The position numbers and the translations under genes are program-made. The notes beneath the pieces were generated by a model. The model saw only the letters and a list, made by a program, of their open reading frames with translations, was not told the origin of the DNA and made no database searches. Source: JBBDYH01 sp040901795 (lineage in GTDB: Bacteria > Planctomycetota > Planctomycetia > Pirellulales > JALHPA01). Taken from it: 64,000 nucleotides of DNA. Shown here in pieces: positions 17,536 through 25,966 of this stretch (its first letter is position 1; each line of letters starts with the position of its first letter). Where the stretch lies: positions 7,869 through 71,868 of the forward strand of contig JBBDYH010000147.1 in the NCBI GenBank assembly GCA_040901795.1, read 5' to 3'.

Positions 17536-19719
17536 TTGCTGCTTACATTGTCCGTTGCGCTCGCACCGTCTGCCGCGTCCGCGAGCGTGGTGATCAACGA
17601 AGTGTTCTACAACGCGCCGGATGATCTGGACGACGTGCAATGGATTGAGTTCCACAACACGTCCGACCAGCGCGCTGACCTGAGCGGGTGGACGCTCGAC
17701 GGCGGAAAGGTCTTCACCTTCCCGCAGCAGACCATCCTCGGTCCCCACGGCTATCTCGTCGTTGCGCTCGAGCCCGAAGCCTTTACCAAGACCTATGGCG
17801 AGAGGGCCGTCGGGCCTCTCAAGCGACCGTTGAAGCGCGGCGGCGAGAAACTTGAGTTGAAAGACGATTCCGGCAAAGTGGTGGACTTGGCGAGGTACAA
17901 GGACCGCGCCCCGTGGCCAGTTAGCGCCGATGGGTACTCCGCGTCCTTGGAACGCGTCAGTCCATTGGCAAGGGGCGACTCGGCCGACAATTGGGCTGGC
18001 TCACCATTGCCCTCAATGCCGAAGCCGTCGGGCACTCCCGGTCGTCAGAACGCAAACTTCTCACCGACGCTGCCGCCGGCGCTCATGCTCGGCGACATGC
18101 CGACAGATCTGGCCCCGGCTACGCCCCTCCGCGTGGAAGCGACGGCCGCGCGTGCTAAGGAGTTGACTTTGCTCTACCGCGTCGTCGCCGGTGGCTCCGA
18201 CGGCAAAGAGTTGTCCCTGCCAATGCCGAAACAGAGCAACGGCCAGTTCGCCGCAAGCATCCCGGGTCAGTCGGCGGGATCACTTGTACGGTACCGGGTC
18301 AAGGGCGTTGGCAACGACGGCGCCGTGCGTTTCTACCCTGCGGAGTACGACCTACGCCCGACGATGTCCGCTTACGTGCATGAGAAGTGGGAAGCGGCGA
18401 CTATTCCGTTCGGCCTGATCATTACAGGGGCGCCGGACACTACCGTCGGTAGCGAAGTGCAGGGCGCTCCGCCGATGAGGCCGCTTGGAATCGGTGGCCC
18501 GCCGGTGGACGGTGGACGCGGTGGCAGGCCTGGCATTGTTGGGAGAGGTCCGCGACCGAATTTCGGCGGCGAACGTGATGAAGCGCCGCGGCCCCCGCGC
18601 GGCTCGTCAGCCTTCGTCTTCGTCGACCAGAACACTGGGAAGGCAACGGTCTTCGACCACATTAGCGCGGTGCGCCGCAACAACGACCGGGGCTTCAAAC
18701 TCTTCTTCCACAAGGACCACACCCTTGATGAGATGGCGTCGGTCAACCTCCTCTTCGAGGGCAGCGAGTGGTCCCTCCTGGCAGAAGCCCTCGCGTACGA
18801 CGTGTATCGCCGCGCCGGGAGTCCTGCGCCATTAACGGAGTTCGTCCGCGTGTGGGTCGACGGGAAGGTCGCTGGCCACCACCTGATGGTCGAGCGGCCC
18901 AACCGCTCATTCCTACACCGCAACAAGATCGACGACGGCGGAAATCTTTACAAAGTTCTTTGGATGGGACGGGATGTCGTGGGCCAGCACGAGAAGCGCA
19001 CGAATGAACAGGACAACCACGACGACCTGCTGGCGGTGATCGACTTCCTCGCGAAGACCAGTGACGACCCTGACAGTCAGTGGAAGGTGATTCAAGAGAA
19101 CTTCGACGTGGAGCAGGTCGCGACCTACTTCGCGGTGAACATGATCCTCTCCCACTGGGACGGGTTCTTCAACAACTACTTCGCGTACCACGACACCAAG
19201 AGGGACAAGTGGATGATGTTCCCGTGGGATCAGGACAAGACCTGGGGCTACTACGACGGCCTGCCGGACGATCAGACGTTCTTCCACATGCCGCTGACTT
19301 TCGGCATGGAGGGTGACCGCCCGCCGGAACTGCGGGGTAACGAGGGTGCGGGTGTTGGTCGCGGCGGCTTCGGCGGGGGGCGCGGTGGCCGTGGTGGTCC
19401 AAGGTGGTGGCGACCGGGCGGCTACTTCTCCCGACCGCTGCTGGCCAACCCCCATTTCCGCAAGGTCTTCCTCGCCAAGACGCGCGACGTGCTGGAGCGT
19501 ATATACACGCGGCACACCTATTTCCCCTTGATCGACCAGATGGTCGTTCGTCTCGAACAGGACGCTGCCATCCGTGCGACGCTGCGGGGAGAGGACGAGG
19601 CCGCAGGCGCCCGGCTGCTGGCGCGAGACGCTCAATTGCTGAAGGACCATTTGACGAAGCGGCGGGAGTTTTTGCTTGAGCACAAAGATTTGCAGAACGC
19701 CCGCGCTCCGAGGCCATGA
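17536..19719 (+). CDS. CotH-kinase-family protein with lamin-tail domain; stop at codon 2 of the apparent start
   Basis: About 730 residues: a hydrophobic signal segment (LLLLTLSVALAPSAASA), a lamin-tail domain (VVINEVFYNAPDDLDDVQWIEFHN, residues 20-120), a Gly-rich linker and a CotH domain (about 330-600). CotH motifs are visible: FKLFFHKDHTL, HHLMVERPNRSFLHR, and the metal-binding FPWDQDKTWGYYDG. CotH members are atypical protein kinases; here a secreted protein is implied. The well-spaced GGAGG (17498-17502) points to ATG 17512, but codon 2 is TGA (17515-17517), after which the frame is open. Translation could use TTG 17536, or the stop could be a mutation or sequencing error. Confidence 0.85.
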   Translation: MLLTLSVALAPSAASASVVINEVFYNAPDDLDDVQWIEFHNTSDQRADLSGWTLDGGKVFTFPQQTILGPHGYLVVALEPEAFTKTYGERAVGPLKRPLKRGGEKLELKDDSGKVVDLARYKDRAPWPVSADGYSASLERVSPLARGDSADNWAGSPLPSMPKPSGTPGRQNANFSPTLPPALMLGDMPTDLAPATPLRVEATAARAKELTLLYRVVAGGSDGKELSLPMPKQSNGQFAASIPGQSAGSLVRYRVKGVGNDGAVRFYPAEYDLRPTMSAYVHEKWEAATIPFGLIITGAPDTTVGSEVQGAPPMRPLGIGGPPVDGGRGGRPGIVGRGPRPNFGGERDEAPRPPRGSSAFVFVDQNTGKATVFDHISAVRRNNDRGFKLFFHKDHTLDEMASVNLLFEGSEWSLLAEALAYDVYRRAGSPAPLTEFVRVWVDGKVAGHHLMVERPNRSFLHRNKIDDGGNLYKVLWMGRDVVGQHEKRTNEQDNHDDLLAVIDFLAKTSDDPDSQWKVIQENFDVEQVATYFAVNMILSHWDGFFNNYFAYHDTKRDKWMMFPWDQDKTWGYYDGLPDDQTFFHMPLTFGMEGDRPPELRGNEGAGVGRGGFGGGRGGRGGPRWWRPGGYFSRPLLANPHFRKVFLAKTRDVLERIYTRHTYFPLIDQMVVRLEQDAAIRATLRGEDEAAGARLLARDAQLLKDHLTKRREFLLEHKDLQNARAPRP

Positions 19720-20510
19720 CCTCAACGTGCAACAACTGCCGACCAGCGAGCTAACGCGGAGAGAGGCCGCCGAGCCTACCCGGCGGATCGCTAATGCCCG
19801 GCTGTCCGTCCGCGCATCGATTGTCTGTCGTGCCACGACATCGAGACAAGGGCAGCCTGGAACTAATAAGTCCCGCATCCGACCTGGAGCGTCCAGATGG
19901 GTGCGTGACGGCGCGCTGAGAACCGCGATGATTCGCCTGCGGCACGGTGCGCTCCATCGACGTCGCTGGCAACCGGATTTGAACTCACTAACGCAGAGAC
20001 CCACAATAGGTTATCGCAATTGGTGATACCACCGCGGAAAATCAAGTTGTGCGTTTGAACTGCGTTACCGCAATCGGAATACCGCTAGAACGGCTTGGCA
20101 CCAAAGGAAAAACAGCTCGCCGCAAACGAGTGCGACGAGCTGCCTTGAGTTCCGGTCGGGGCGATTGGATTTGAACTTCTTTGGCGCCAGACGACAACGG
20201 GGCGAATGCAGGAGGGCTGTTCGGTCCGCCGCCGCTCCCAGCGCCTCTGGCCGACCTAACTATGGCCGGCGGGCCCGCTCGCTGGAACTGAATGGGCACG
20301 TTGGTCAGACACTTCGACGCAAAACGCGTTGTCGGGTAATCCCCGCACGTGAAATCGACCGACACACCCGAGGGCTCTTGCCAGCGCACACATGTCGAAC
20401 CGTCATTAGTCACGAGCGCCGACCTCGCCAATTGGCGTTTGGTTACATCACCCGAGTCGCGGCCTTTGGCGTGTCGGACTCACGCACCTACTGATTCGAG
20501 ATCGTATGAC
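19720..20510. other. Gene-free region after the CotH gene
   Basis: About 790 bases with no ORF I would defend. Two short stretches (near 19973 and 20165) read GGATTTGAACT, which resembles the reverse complement of a tRNA T-loop, but neither has T-stem pairing or the rest of a tRNA. A copy of the CAAACGAGTGCGACgAGCTG motif lies at about 20123-20142. Confidence 0.45.
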
Positions 20511-20852
20511 TTAAGAAAGCGCCGTCGTGTAGCCCACCTCGAAGTATGACCAAATTACCACCCTGTTCTCGACGAGCGTCACGGCCTTGATGCCGCCGTC
20601 CTGGGATCGGATGAACGCAACCGCGAGGTCCATGCCTTCGACAAATCGGAACGCTGAGCGGTGGCGCGTTCCATAGCTTGTGAACGGGGCGCCGGTGGCC
20701 GCGGTTCCCTCCTCGTTCGTCGCCTGGTAGATGCCGTCCCGCTCGCCCAGCGGCTGGCGGAGGCAGACGATGTAGCACTCTTCGAATCGGGTACGTGGAT
20801 CACCTGCACTAACAGGAGTCAACCCAGACCACAGAGCGGGCACCCGGCACAC
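20511..20852 (-). pseudogene. Remnant of a DisA_N/DACNV-like nucleotide-binding domain
   Basis: A 113-codon frame with GTG start. The C-terminal part reads SYGTRHRSAFRFVEGMDLAV then FIRSQDGGIKAV and VVIW, which matches the RHR-containing end of diadenylate-cyclase-type (DAC/DACNV sensor) domains, where GTRHR.A and a following S.(D/E).G.(I/V) strand are diagnostic. The N-terminal half with the DGA motif is missing, and the first 20 codons come from non-coding repeat-like DNA. I read it as a decayed end of a larger gene; a short functional domain is less likely. Confidence 0.5.
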
Positions 20853-21099
20853 GGTTCATGCCGGGTGCCGGGTCAGTCTCGGTTTCCTCTGTTTTCTCGG
20901 TTTGCTCCTGTTCGTGGCTCTGTCGCTGACTCATTCCGCCGCAACGGCCGTGAGTCCCATCTACTTCGCAATTCGCAGTCGTTCGAAGTCTGCCGCCCAG
21001 CATTGGCCCATGCGGTCCCCCTGTCCCCCCGTCTCCCAGACTTCTTTGTCCTTCGTCCTTCGTCCTTCGTACTCTTTCGGCCCTGGCTCAAAATTGGCC

Positions 21100-21128
21100 T
21101 TGACAAACTATATGATCTGATGTATACT
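21100..21128 (+). promoter_or_regulatory. Strong sigma-70-type promoter
   Basis: TTGACA (21100-21105, perfect -35), 17-base spacer, TATACT (21123-21128, five of six). It lies in a relatively AT-rich pocket of an otherwise GC-rich window. The start would be near 21135. No protein gene follows for 700 bases on this strand. Confidence 0.7.
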
Positions 21129-21133
21129 AGCAG

Positions 21134-21350
21134 AGTCGTCGGGGCCGTTCCCTCCGACAGTAGCTCTTTCACAATTCGATTTCCCTTCGACGGACACGTG
21201 CGCTACGGGTTGCTCGGAACTCGGCGTGGCAAGCTCTGTCAGTGCTCCGGCGCCACTTGGAATGCGCATCGCCGCTGCCTGTGCGCCGGGGAATCCCAGG
21301 TCGCATGTCGAAATGCGGCCAAGGTCCAATAAGTCCGGAAAGTCGGCTCG
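21134..21350 (+). ncRNA. Candidate structured RNA driven by a consensus promoter
   Basis: Directly after the promoter come successive hairpins: GTCGG/CCGAC (21138-21142 with 21154-21158), GTGGC/GCCAC (21226-21230 with 21252-21256, containing AGC/GCT), GCGCA/TGCGC (21264-21268 with 21282-21286), GGG/CCC with a GAAT loop (21288-21297), and an 8-bp stem at 21299-21306/21313-21320 with loop GTCGAA. It does not match the key motifs I know for SRP RNA (GGAAGGAAGCAG), tmRNA or RNase P. The 3' end is uncertain; no T-rich terminator is visible. Confidence 0.45.
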
Positions 21351-21770
21351 GATGCCTTAAGTGCAACTACTAGAGCGTTCATGACTTGCGTCACGGCGGA
21401 CCGGCCAAATCGGACGACTTTCTGGACGTTTACCCCCGTGTGTTTTTCCTGCGCACGCGCGCCAAAAAAGTCCCTCGTGGACAGTGCTTCTCCTGGCTTA
21501 AAGCACCATGGAAAGTTCTCACGACCGCGTCCGCGCTGAAACTTTCAACATGCTATTTTCCGATGGTTTCGCGTTGCACAGCATTTCTGTCCTGCTCCAA
21601 ACGCCCCGAATCGTGCGCCTATTTTGGCCCGTTTGTTCCCACGCAATCGAGAATCCACCGCGTTTTCCGCAGCGATCTGCCCGGCGCCCCGCACAAATCG
21701 CCCTGGGAAAGTTCTCGCCACCGCGATATTCGGCGGCGCAGTGAACAAACCGACCCTAGCGGCCGGCTAA

Positions 21771-21786
21771 TGTTTCACGTGAAACA
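21771..21786. promoter_or_regulatory. parS: parS centromere-like site (ParB binding)
   Basis: TGTTTCACGTGAAACA is the 16-bp consensus bacterial parS palindrome with no mismatch. ParB-family CTPases load here to organise chromosome segregation, and chromosomal parS sites normally cluster near the origin. It lies in the gene-poor island next to two 20-base direct repeats (GGAAAGTTCTCACGACCGCG at 21510-21529 and an 18/20 match at 21706-21725). No parA or parB is in the window. Confidence 0.85.
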
Positions 21787-21864
21787 TGCCTCTCTCCCAG
21801 CTTCTCGCCGGAGCGGAGTCGAGTTCCGCACTGTGGCGAAATGAGGCGCAGCAAGACGACTTCC

Positions 21865-23298
21865 CTAGACCGCCGTCTTCTCGCGCTTCGGGCGGTAGAT
21901 CTCGGTGGCTGTGCCGAAGTAGGCTTCGCTGGTAAACGCCAACGTCTCACTCAACGTCGGGTGCGGATGGATCGAATCAGCCACGTCGCGCGCCGTGCAA
22001 CCCATCTCGATCGCCAGCACGCCCTCGGAGATCAGCTCGCCGGCGCCGGGACCGACAATTCCCACGCCGAGAATGCGGTCCGTATCCGGATCGATGAGAA
22101 ATTTCGTCAGGCCCTCGGTGCGACCCAGCGATGTGGCCCGGCCGCTAGCGGCCCAGGGATACTTGGCCACCTCGACCTCACGGTTCTCGCGCCTGGCCTG
22201 CTCTTCGGTAAGACCGGCCCAGGCGATTTCCGGATCGGTGAACACGACCGCGGGTATGGCCAGCGGATGGAACGCGGCCGGTCCGCCGTGCAGCGCCTCG
22301 ACGGCGACGCGCCCCTGGTGCGACGCCTTGTGCGCGAGCATCGGCTCGCCGGCCACGTCCCCGATCGCGAGAATCTGTGGATCGCCGGTTCGTTGGCGGT
22401 CGTCGATTACGACAAAACCACGACTATCGATTTTAACTTTCGTATTCTCCAGGCCAATGCCTTTGCTCACCGGCTTGCGACCGACCGAAACCAGCACGCG
22501 GTCAAACTTCTCGATGCGCTCGTTTGCGCCGTCGGCGTTCTGGAACTTCACTTCGACCGCTACCTTCTGATCCACAAGGGAGACGACCTTTGTGCTCAGG
22601 TAGATCTTCGCGAAGAGTTTTTCCAAGCGCTGATGCAACGGCTTGACGAGGTCGCGGTCCGCCCCGGGCAGCAGGCCGTCGGTCAATTCGACGACACTCA
22701 CCTTGGTCCCCAATTCGGCATAGACGGTGCCCATCTCCAACCCGATGTAGCCGCCGCCGACTACCAAGAGTGTTTCGGGCAGATCGGGCAGCTCCAACGC
22801 GCCGGTCGAATCCATGACGCGCGGCGAGCCGATATCGAACGCCGGAATCATCGCCGGCACCGAGCCGGTGGCCAGAATACAATGATCGAACGAGAGTTTT
22901 TCAATTTTCCCTGGCGGATCGTTGAATTCTAAACGCAACGTGTTAGAGCTTTCGAATACGCCGCGAGCGTTGATCAGCGTAACCTTGCGCCGGCTTGCGA
23001 GCTGCTTTAAGCCGGCCGAGAGCGAGCCGATGACTTTGTCTTTACGCGCCCGCAAGGCATCGACATTGAACCTCGGTCGGCCGAAATCGACTCCCCACTC
23101 GTGCAGCTCTTTGGCCTCGCTGATCACCTTGGCGACGTGCAACAGCGCCTTGGACGGAATGCAGCCGCGCAGCAGGCACGTGCCGCCGAGCCGCGGATCC
23201 GACTCGACAAGCGTGACTTCCATACCCAGATCGGCGGCTAAAAACGCGGCTGCGTAACCGCCGGGTCCGCCACCGAGGACAACCAGTTTTGCGTGCAT
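21865..23298 (-). CDS. lpdA: Dihydrolipoyl dehydrogenase (E3)
   Basis: 477 residues from ATG 23298 (MHAKLVVLGGGPGGYAAAFL). The FAD-binding GGGPGGYAAA is at the N-terminus, the redox-active disulfide is in GGTCLLRGCIPSK, the NAD-binding motif is VVGGGYIGLEMG, a second FAD contact is ILAIGDVAGEPMLAHKA, and the catalytic base is in SIHPHPTLSE. E3 reoxidises dihydrolipoamide in pyruvate or 2-oxoglutarate dehydrogenase and in glycine cleavage, in the cytoplasm. No E1/E2 gene is adjacent. The frame's longer start (23406) overlaps unrelated upstream DNA and is not used. Confidence 0.94.
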   Translation of the reverse strand: MHAKLVVLGGGPGGYAAAFLAADLGMEVTLVESDPRLGGTCLLRGCIPSKALLHVAKVISEAKELHEWGVDFGRPRFNVDALRARKDKVIGSLSAGLKQLASRRKVTLINARGVFESSNTLRLEFNDPPGKIEKLSFDHCILATGSVPAMIPAFDIGSPRVMDSTGALELPDLPETLLVVGGGYIGLEMGTVYAELGTKVSVVELTDGLLPGADRDLVKPLHQRLEKLFAKIYLSTKVVSLVDQKVAVEVKFQNADGANERIEKFDRVLVSVGRKPVSKGIGLENTKVKIDSRGFVVIDDRQRTGDPQILAIGDVAGEPMLAHKASHQGRVAVEALHGGPAAFHPLAIPAVVFTDPEIAWAGLTEEQARRENREVEVAKYPWAASGRATSLGRTEGLTKFLIDPDTDRILGVGIVGPGAGELISEGVLAIEMGCTARDVADSIHPHPTLSETLAFTSEAYFGTATEIYRPKREKTAV

Positions 23299-23448
23299 GG
23301 AAACGGCAATGGTATGATGAATTGGGCGGTTGCTGCTGACAGTGAATACCGTAAGCGGCGTATCGCACCTGCAAAGATTGAACCAGTGTCCCGAGCGAAC
23401 CGCCAACCGTCAAGGTTCTCGTTCGGCGGAAAGGAGAGAAGTCGCGAA

Positions 23449-23727
23449 ATGCTGAGCTACAAGGCAATGTACAAGTTCGTAGACGGCGGAGTTCATGGGG
23501 AGGTGCTGGATTTTCCAGGAACGATAACCTTTGGCCACTCCTTGGACGAGGCACGGTCGCTCTTGGCAAGCGCACTTGTCGATATGGCGGAAACGAATTT
23601 TGCGCTTTGTGAACCACTGCCGCAGCCTAATCCATCCGCGAGTGATCCCGAAGCCGACATTGAGGAGCCAATTCACTTGCTCGTGTCGGCGGCATCCCAT
23701 GTTGGCGTACAGCCGCAACGCGGATGA
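23449..23727 (+). CDS. hicB: HicB-family antitoxin
   Basis: 92 residues from ATG 23449, with AAAGGAGAG upstream. The N-terminal beta-sheet pattern YKFVDGGVHGEVLDFPGTITFGHSLDEA is the degenerate RNase-H-like HicB domain (normally Y...D..GY....P....G.T..EA). The C-terminal part is acidic and Pro-rich. It would bind and neutralise HicA, encoded 3 bases downstream, and repress the pair. The order antitoxin-then-toxin is the reverse of classical hicAB. Confidence 0.85.
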   Translation: MLSYKAMYKFVDGGVHGEVLDFPGTITFGHSLDEARSLLASALVDMAETNFALCEPLPQPNPSASDPEADIEEPIHLLVSAASHVGVQPQRG

Positions 23728-23730
23728 TCG

Positions 23731-23916
23731 ATGAAGCGCAAAGATCTGATCAAGCACTTGCGAACTAATGGTTGCTTGTTCGTTCGTGAAGGAAGCGACC
23801 ACTCCATCTGGGAGAGCCCCGCCAGCCGCCGCCGCACCTCCATCCCGCGACATCGTGAAATTCCGGAGTTCACCGTGACGCGCATCTGTAAGCAATTGGG
23901 CATACCAGCGCCGTAG
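23731..23916 (+). CDS. hicA: HicA-family mRNA interferase toxin
   Basis: 61 residues with the double-stranded-RNA-binding-like HicA fold: KRKDLIKHLRTNGCLFVREG, the catalytic His in GSDHSIWE, then RRTSIPRHREIPEFTVTRIC and a C-terminal LGIP. It cleaves mRNA when free of HicB. It begins 3 bases after the hicB stop, so translation is coupled. Confidence 0.88.
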   Translation: MKRKDLIKHLRTNGCLFVREGSDHSIWESPASRRRTSIPRHREIPEFTVTRICKQLGIPAP

Positions 23917-24016
23917 CCGTCGAGCCGCGATTTCGCTTGTATCCATGCACCACTTCGGTACGATAGGGTGCACCGTTTGTGTCACTGAGACAAAGCCTGC
24001 GCAAGTGCCTACCTCG

Positions 24017-24628
24017 ATGACCGAGCCGGACCAGAAGCTGATCGAGCGGATTCGCGCTCGCGACGAGCAGGCGCTGGGCGACTACCTGGCTTTGCGGCGG
24101 CCACAACTAGGTGCGTTCATTGAGCGGCGGCTGGGGACGGCGCTCCGCCGCAAGGTCGAGCCGGAAGACCTGCTCCAAGAGACCAGCGTGGAAGCCGTTC
24201 GCAGCCTGCCGCAAGTCGAGTTGGGCGACCGCGAAGTATTCGGCTGGCTGTGCCAGATCGCCGAGCGGCGGATCATCGACGCACACCGCAAGTACATCGC
24301 CAGCCAGAAGCGCGACGCCGGCCGTGAAGTGCCGATCCATGCCGCGCCCGACACCAGCCGCGGCGGACTGGTGGACCTATTGGTGGCCAGCATGACGACC
24401 GCGAGCCAGGCATTTTCGCGAGATCAGAAGCAGATCCGGCTGCTGACGGCGCTCGAGAAACTCACGGATGAGCAGCGCCTGGCGCTGCGGCTGCGTTACG
24501 TCGACGGCCTGCCCTCGAAGCAAATCGCCGCGCAGCTTGGCAAGAGCGACGGGGCCGTTCGCGTGCTGCTCACGCGCTCGCTGGCCAGGCTGCAACAGAT
24601 CCTGGGCATTGAGGACAGCGACGGATGA
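24017..24628 (+). CDS. ECF-type RNA polymerase sigma factor
   Basis: 203 residues from ATG 24017. Region 2 reads RRKVEPEDLLQETSVEAVRS with REVFGWLCQIAERRIIDAHR; region 4 reads LTDEQRLALRLRYVDGLPSKQIAAQLGKSDGAVRVLLTRS. It belongs to the planctomycete-expanded ECF groups that usually lack a nearby anti-sigma factor. The gene is followed after 66 bases by a secreted PQQ propeller, a possible target. The longer frame start at 23945 gives residues unrelated to sigma factors. Confidence 0.88.
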   Translation: MTEPDQKLIERIRARDEQALGDYLALRRPQLGAFIERRLGTALRRKVEPEDLLQETSVEAVRSLPQVELGDREVFGWLCQIAERRIIDAHRKYIASQKRDAGREVPIHAAPDTSRGGLVDLLVASMTTASQAFSRDQKQIRLLTALEKLTDEQRLALRLRYVDGLPSKQIAAQLGKSDGAVRVLLTRSLARLQQILGIEDSDG

Positions 24629-24694
24629 GCTCAACCTAACTGCGAGCTGTTCGCTCGCAGCGATCGGCCTGACTCCCCACCCTTGACGCGTTTT

Positions 24695-25957
24695 ATGCAT
24701 CACCTTCGTTTTCCCGCCGTCATTGCGATCGTGGCCCTGTGGACCGCACCTCCTGCACATGCCGAAAACTGGCCGCAGTTCCGCGGGCCGACCGGTCAGG
24801 GTATTTCGGCCGAGAAGAATCTGCCCACTCGATGGAGCGCTACCGAAAACGTGGCCTGGAATACGCCCGTTCCGGGCGACGGCTGGTCGAGCCCCATTGT
24901 CTTTGGCGATCGCGTCTTTTTGACGGCCACGACCGCCGGCGGAAGCAAGTGCCATGTGATTGCGCTCGATCGCAAGTCCGGCAAGATTCTGTGGAACAAG
25001 GAGGTCCTCACTCAGGAGACGCGCCGCAAGGAACAGAAGAACTCCTACGCGACGCCCACGCCGGTCACCGACGGCAAGCTGCTATTCGCGGTGTTCGGCG
25101 GCGGCGGAATCGTGGCCGTTGATTATGAGGGCAACGTCGCTTGGACGTACGACAAGGTGAAGTTTTATAGCCGGCACGGATTGGGCGCCTCGCCCGTGCT
25201 CTACGAAAACCTGCTCATCATGCCGTTCGATGGATCGAACCCACCGCCCGATGAAAAAATCGGCTGGAAAATTCCCTGGGAAGAGGCCCGCATTCTGGCG
25301 CTCGATAAGCAGCGCGGCACGGTCGTATGGCAGGGGAAGCGTGGACCGTCGCGGATTGCGCACACCACGCCGCTGGTGGTCCGCCAGCCCCAACCCCGCC
25401 TCTACAGCACGGCGGGCGATGTGATTCAGGCGTTTGATCTTCGCGATGGTCGCCGCATCTGGACCGCGTATAGTCAAGGAGAAGGCGTGGTTCCTTCGCC
25501 GCTGCTCGTGGACAACCTGCTGGTGACGTGTTCAGGCTTTGAGAAGCCGACGATCCGCGCGGTTCGGCTCGGCGGTGAAGAGGATGTAACCTCAACGCAT
25601 ATCGCCTGGGAACAGACTAAGGGCGTACCGTCGCAGTCTTCGCTGGTCTACGTCGAACCGCATCTTTATGCGGTCACCGATCAGGGAGTTGTCAGCATCT
25701 TTGAGGTCAGTGAGTCGAATGCGAAACTGATCGGTCAAGGCCGCGCGCCTGGCAATTATTCGGCCTCGCCGGTGACCGCCGATGGCAAGATTTACTTGTT
25801 GTCCGAGCAGGGCAATGCGACGGTAATCGAAGCCGGCCCAGAGTTTAAAGTGATCGCTACCAATGCGATTGGCGAACGTTGCCAGGCGTCACCAGCCGTT
25901 TCGCAAGGCCAGATTTTCATCCGTACGGACAAGAATCTGTACTGCGTCGGCGAATAA
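24695..25957 (+). CDS. Secreted PQQ-like beta-propeller protein
   Basis: 420 residues from ATG 24695. Signal peptide FPAVIAIVALWTAPPAHA, cleavage before ENWPQFRGPTGQG, the same entry motif as the propeller at 16123. The blades carry AIDRKSGKILWNKEV-like and LDKQRGTVVWQGKR units, and the last blade ends FIRTDKNLYCVGE. It is probably periplasmic or surface-located with a structural or redox role that cannot be specified. It shares direction with the upstream sigma factor and the downstream methyltransferase (9-base gap), suggesting one transcript. Confidence 0.86.
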   Translation: MHHLRFPAVIAIVALWTAPPAHAENWPQFRGPTGQGISAEKNLPTRWSATENVAWNTPVPGDGWSSPIVFGDRVFLTATTAGGSKCHVIALDRKSGKILWNKEVLTQETRRKEQKNSYATPTPVTDGKLLFAVFGGGGIVAVDYEGNVAWTYDKVKFYSRHGLGASPVLYENLLIMPFDGSNPPPDEKIGWKIPWEEARILALDKQRGTVVWQGKRGPSRIAHTTPLVVRQPQPRLYSTAGDVIQAFDLRDGRRIWTAYSQGEGVVPSPLLVDNLLVTCSGFEKPTIRAVRLGGEEDVTSTHIAWEQTKGVPSQSSLVYVEPHLYAVTDQGVVSIFEVSESNAKLIGQGRAPGNYSASPVTADGKIYLLSEQGNATVIEAGPEFKVIATNAIGERCQASPAVSQGQIFIRTDKNLYCVGE

Positions 25958-25966
25958 CCATCCAAC

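Noticed and set aside
19970..20180. Possible tRNA remnants (GGATTTGAACT resembling a T-arm)
   Set aside because: The flanking bases do not pair as a T-stem, and no anticodon arm or acceptor stem is found.
20042..20431. A 129-codon minus-strand ORF after the CotH gene
   Set aside because: No domain, no ribosome site and irregular composition; likely chance in GC-rich DNA.
21134..21350. Identification of the candidate RNA as SRP, tmRNA, 6S or RNase P RNA
   Set aside because: The defining core motifs of SRP, tmRNA and RNase P RNA are not seen, and no long central-bubble rod as in 6S is evident.
21386..21844. A 152-codon plus-strand ORF covering the parS island
   Set aside because: It reads through the parS palindrome (MFHVKH) and direct repeats, which is typical of intergenic origin-type DNA rather than a gene.
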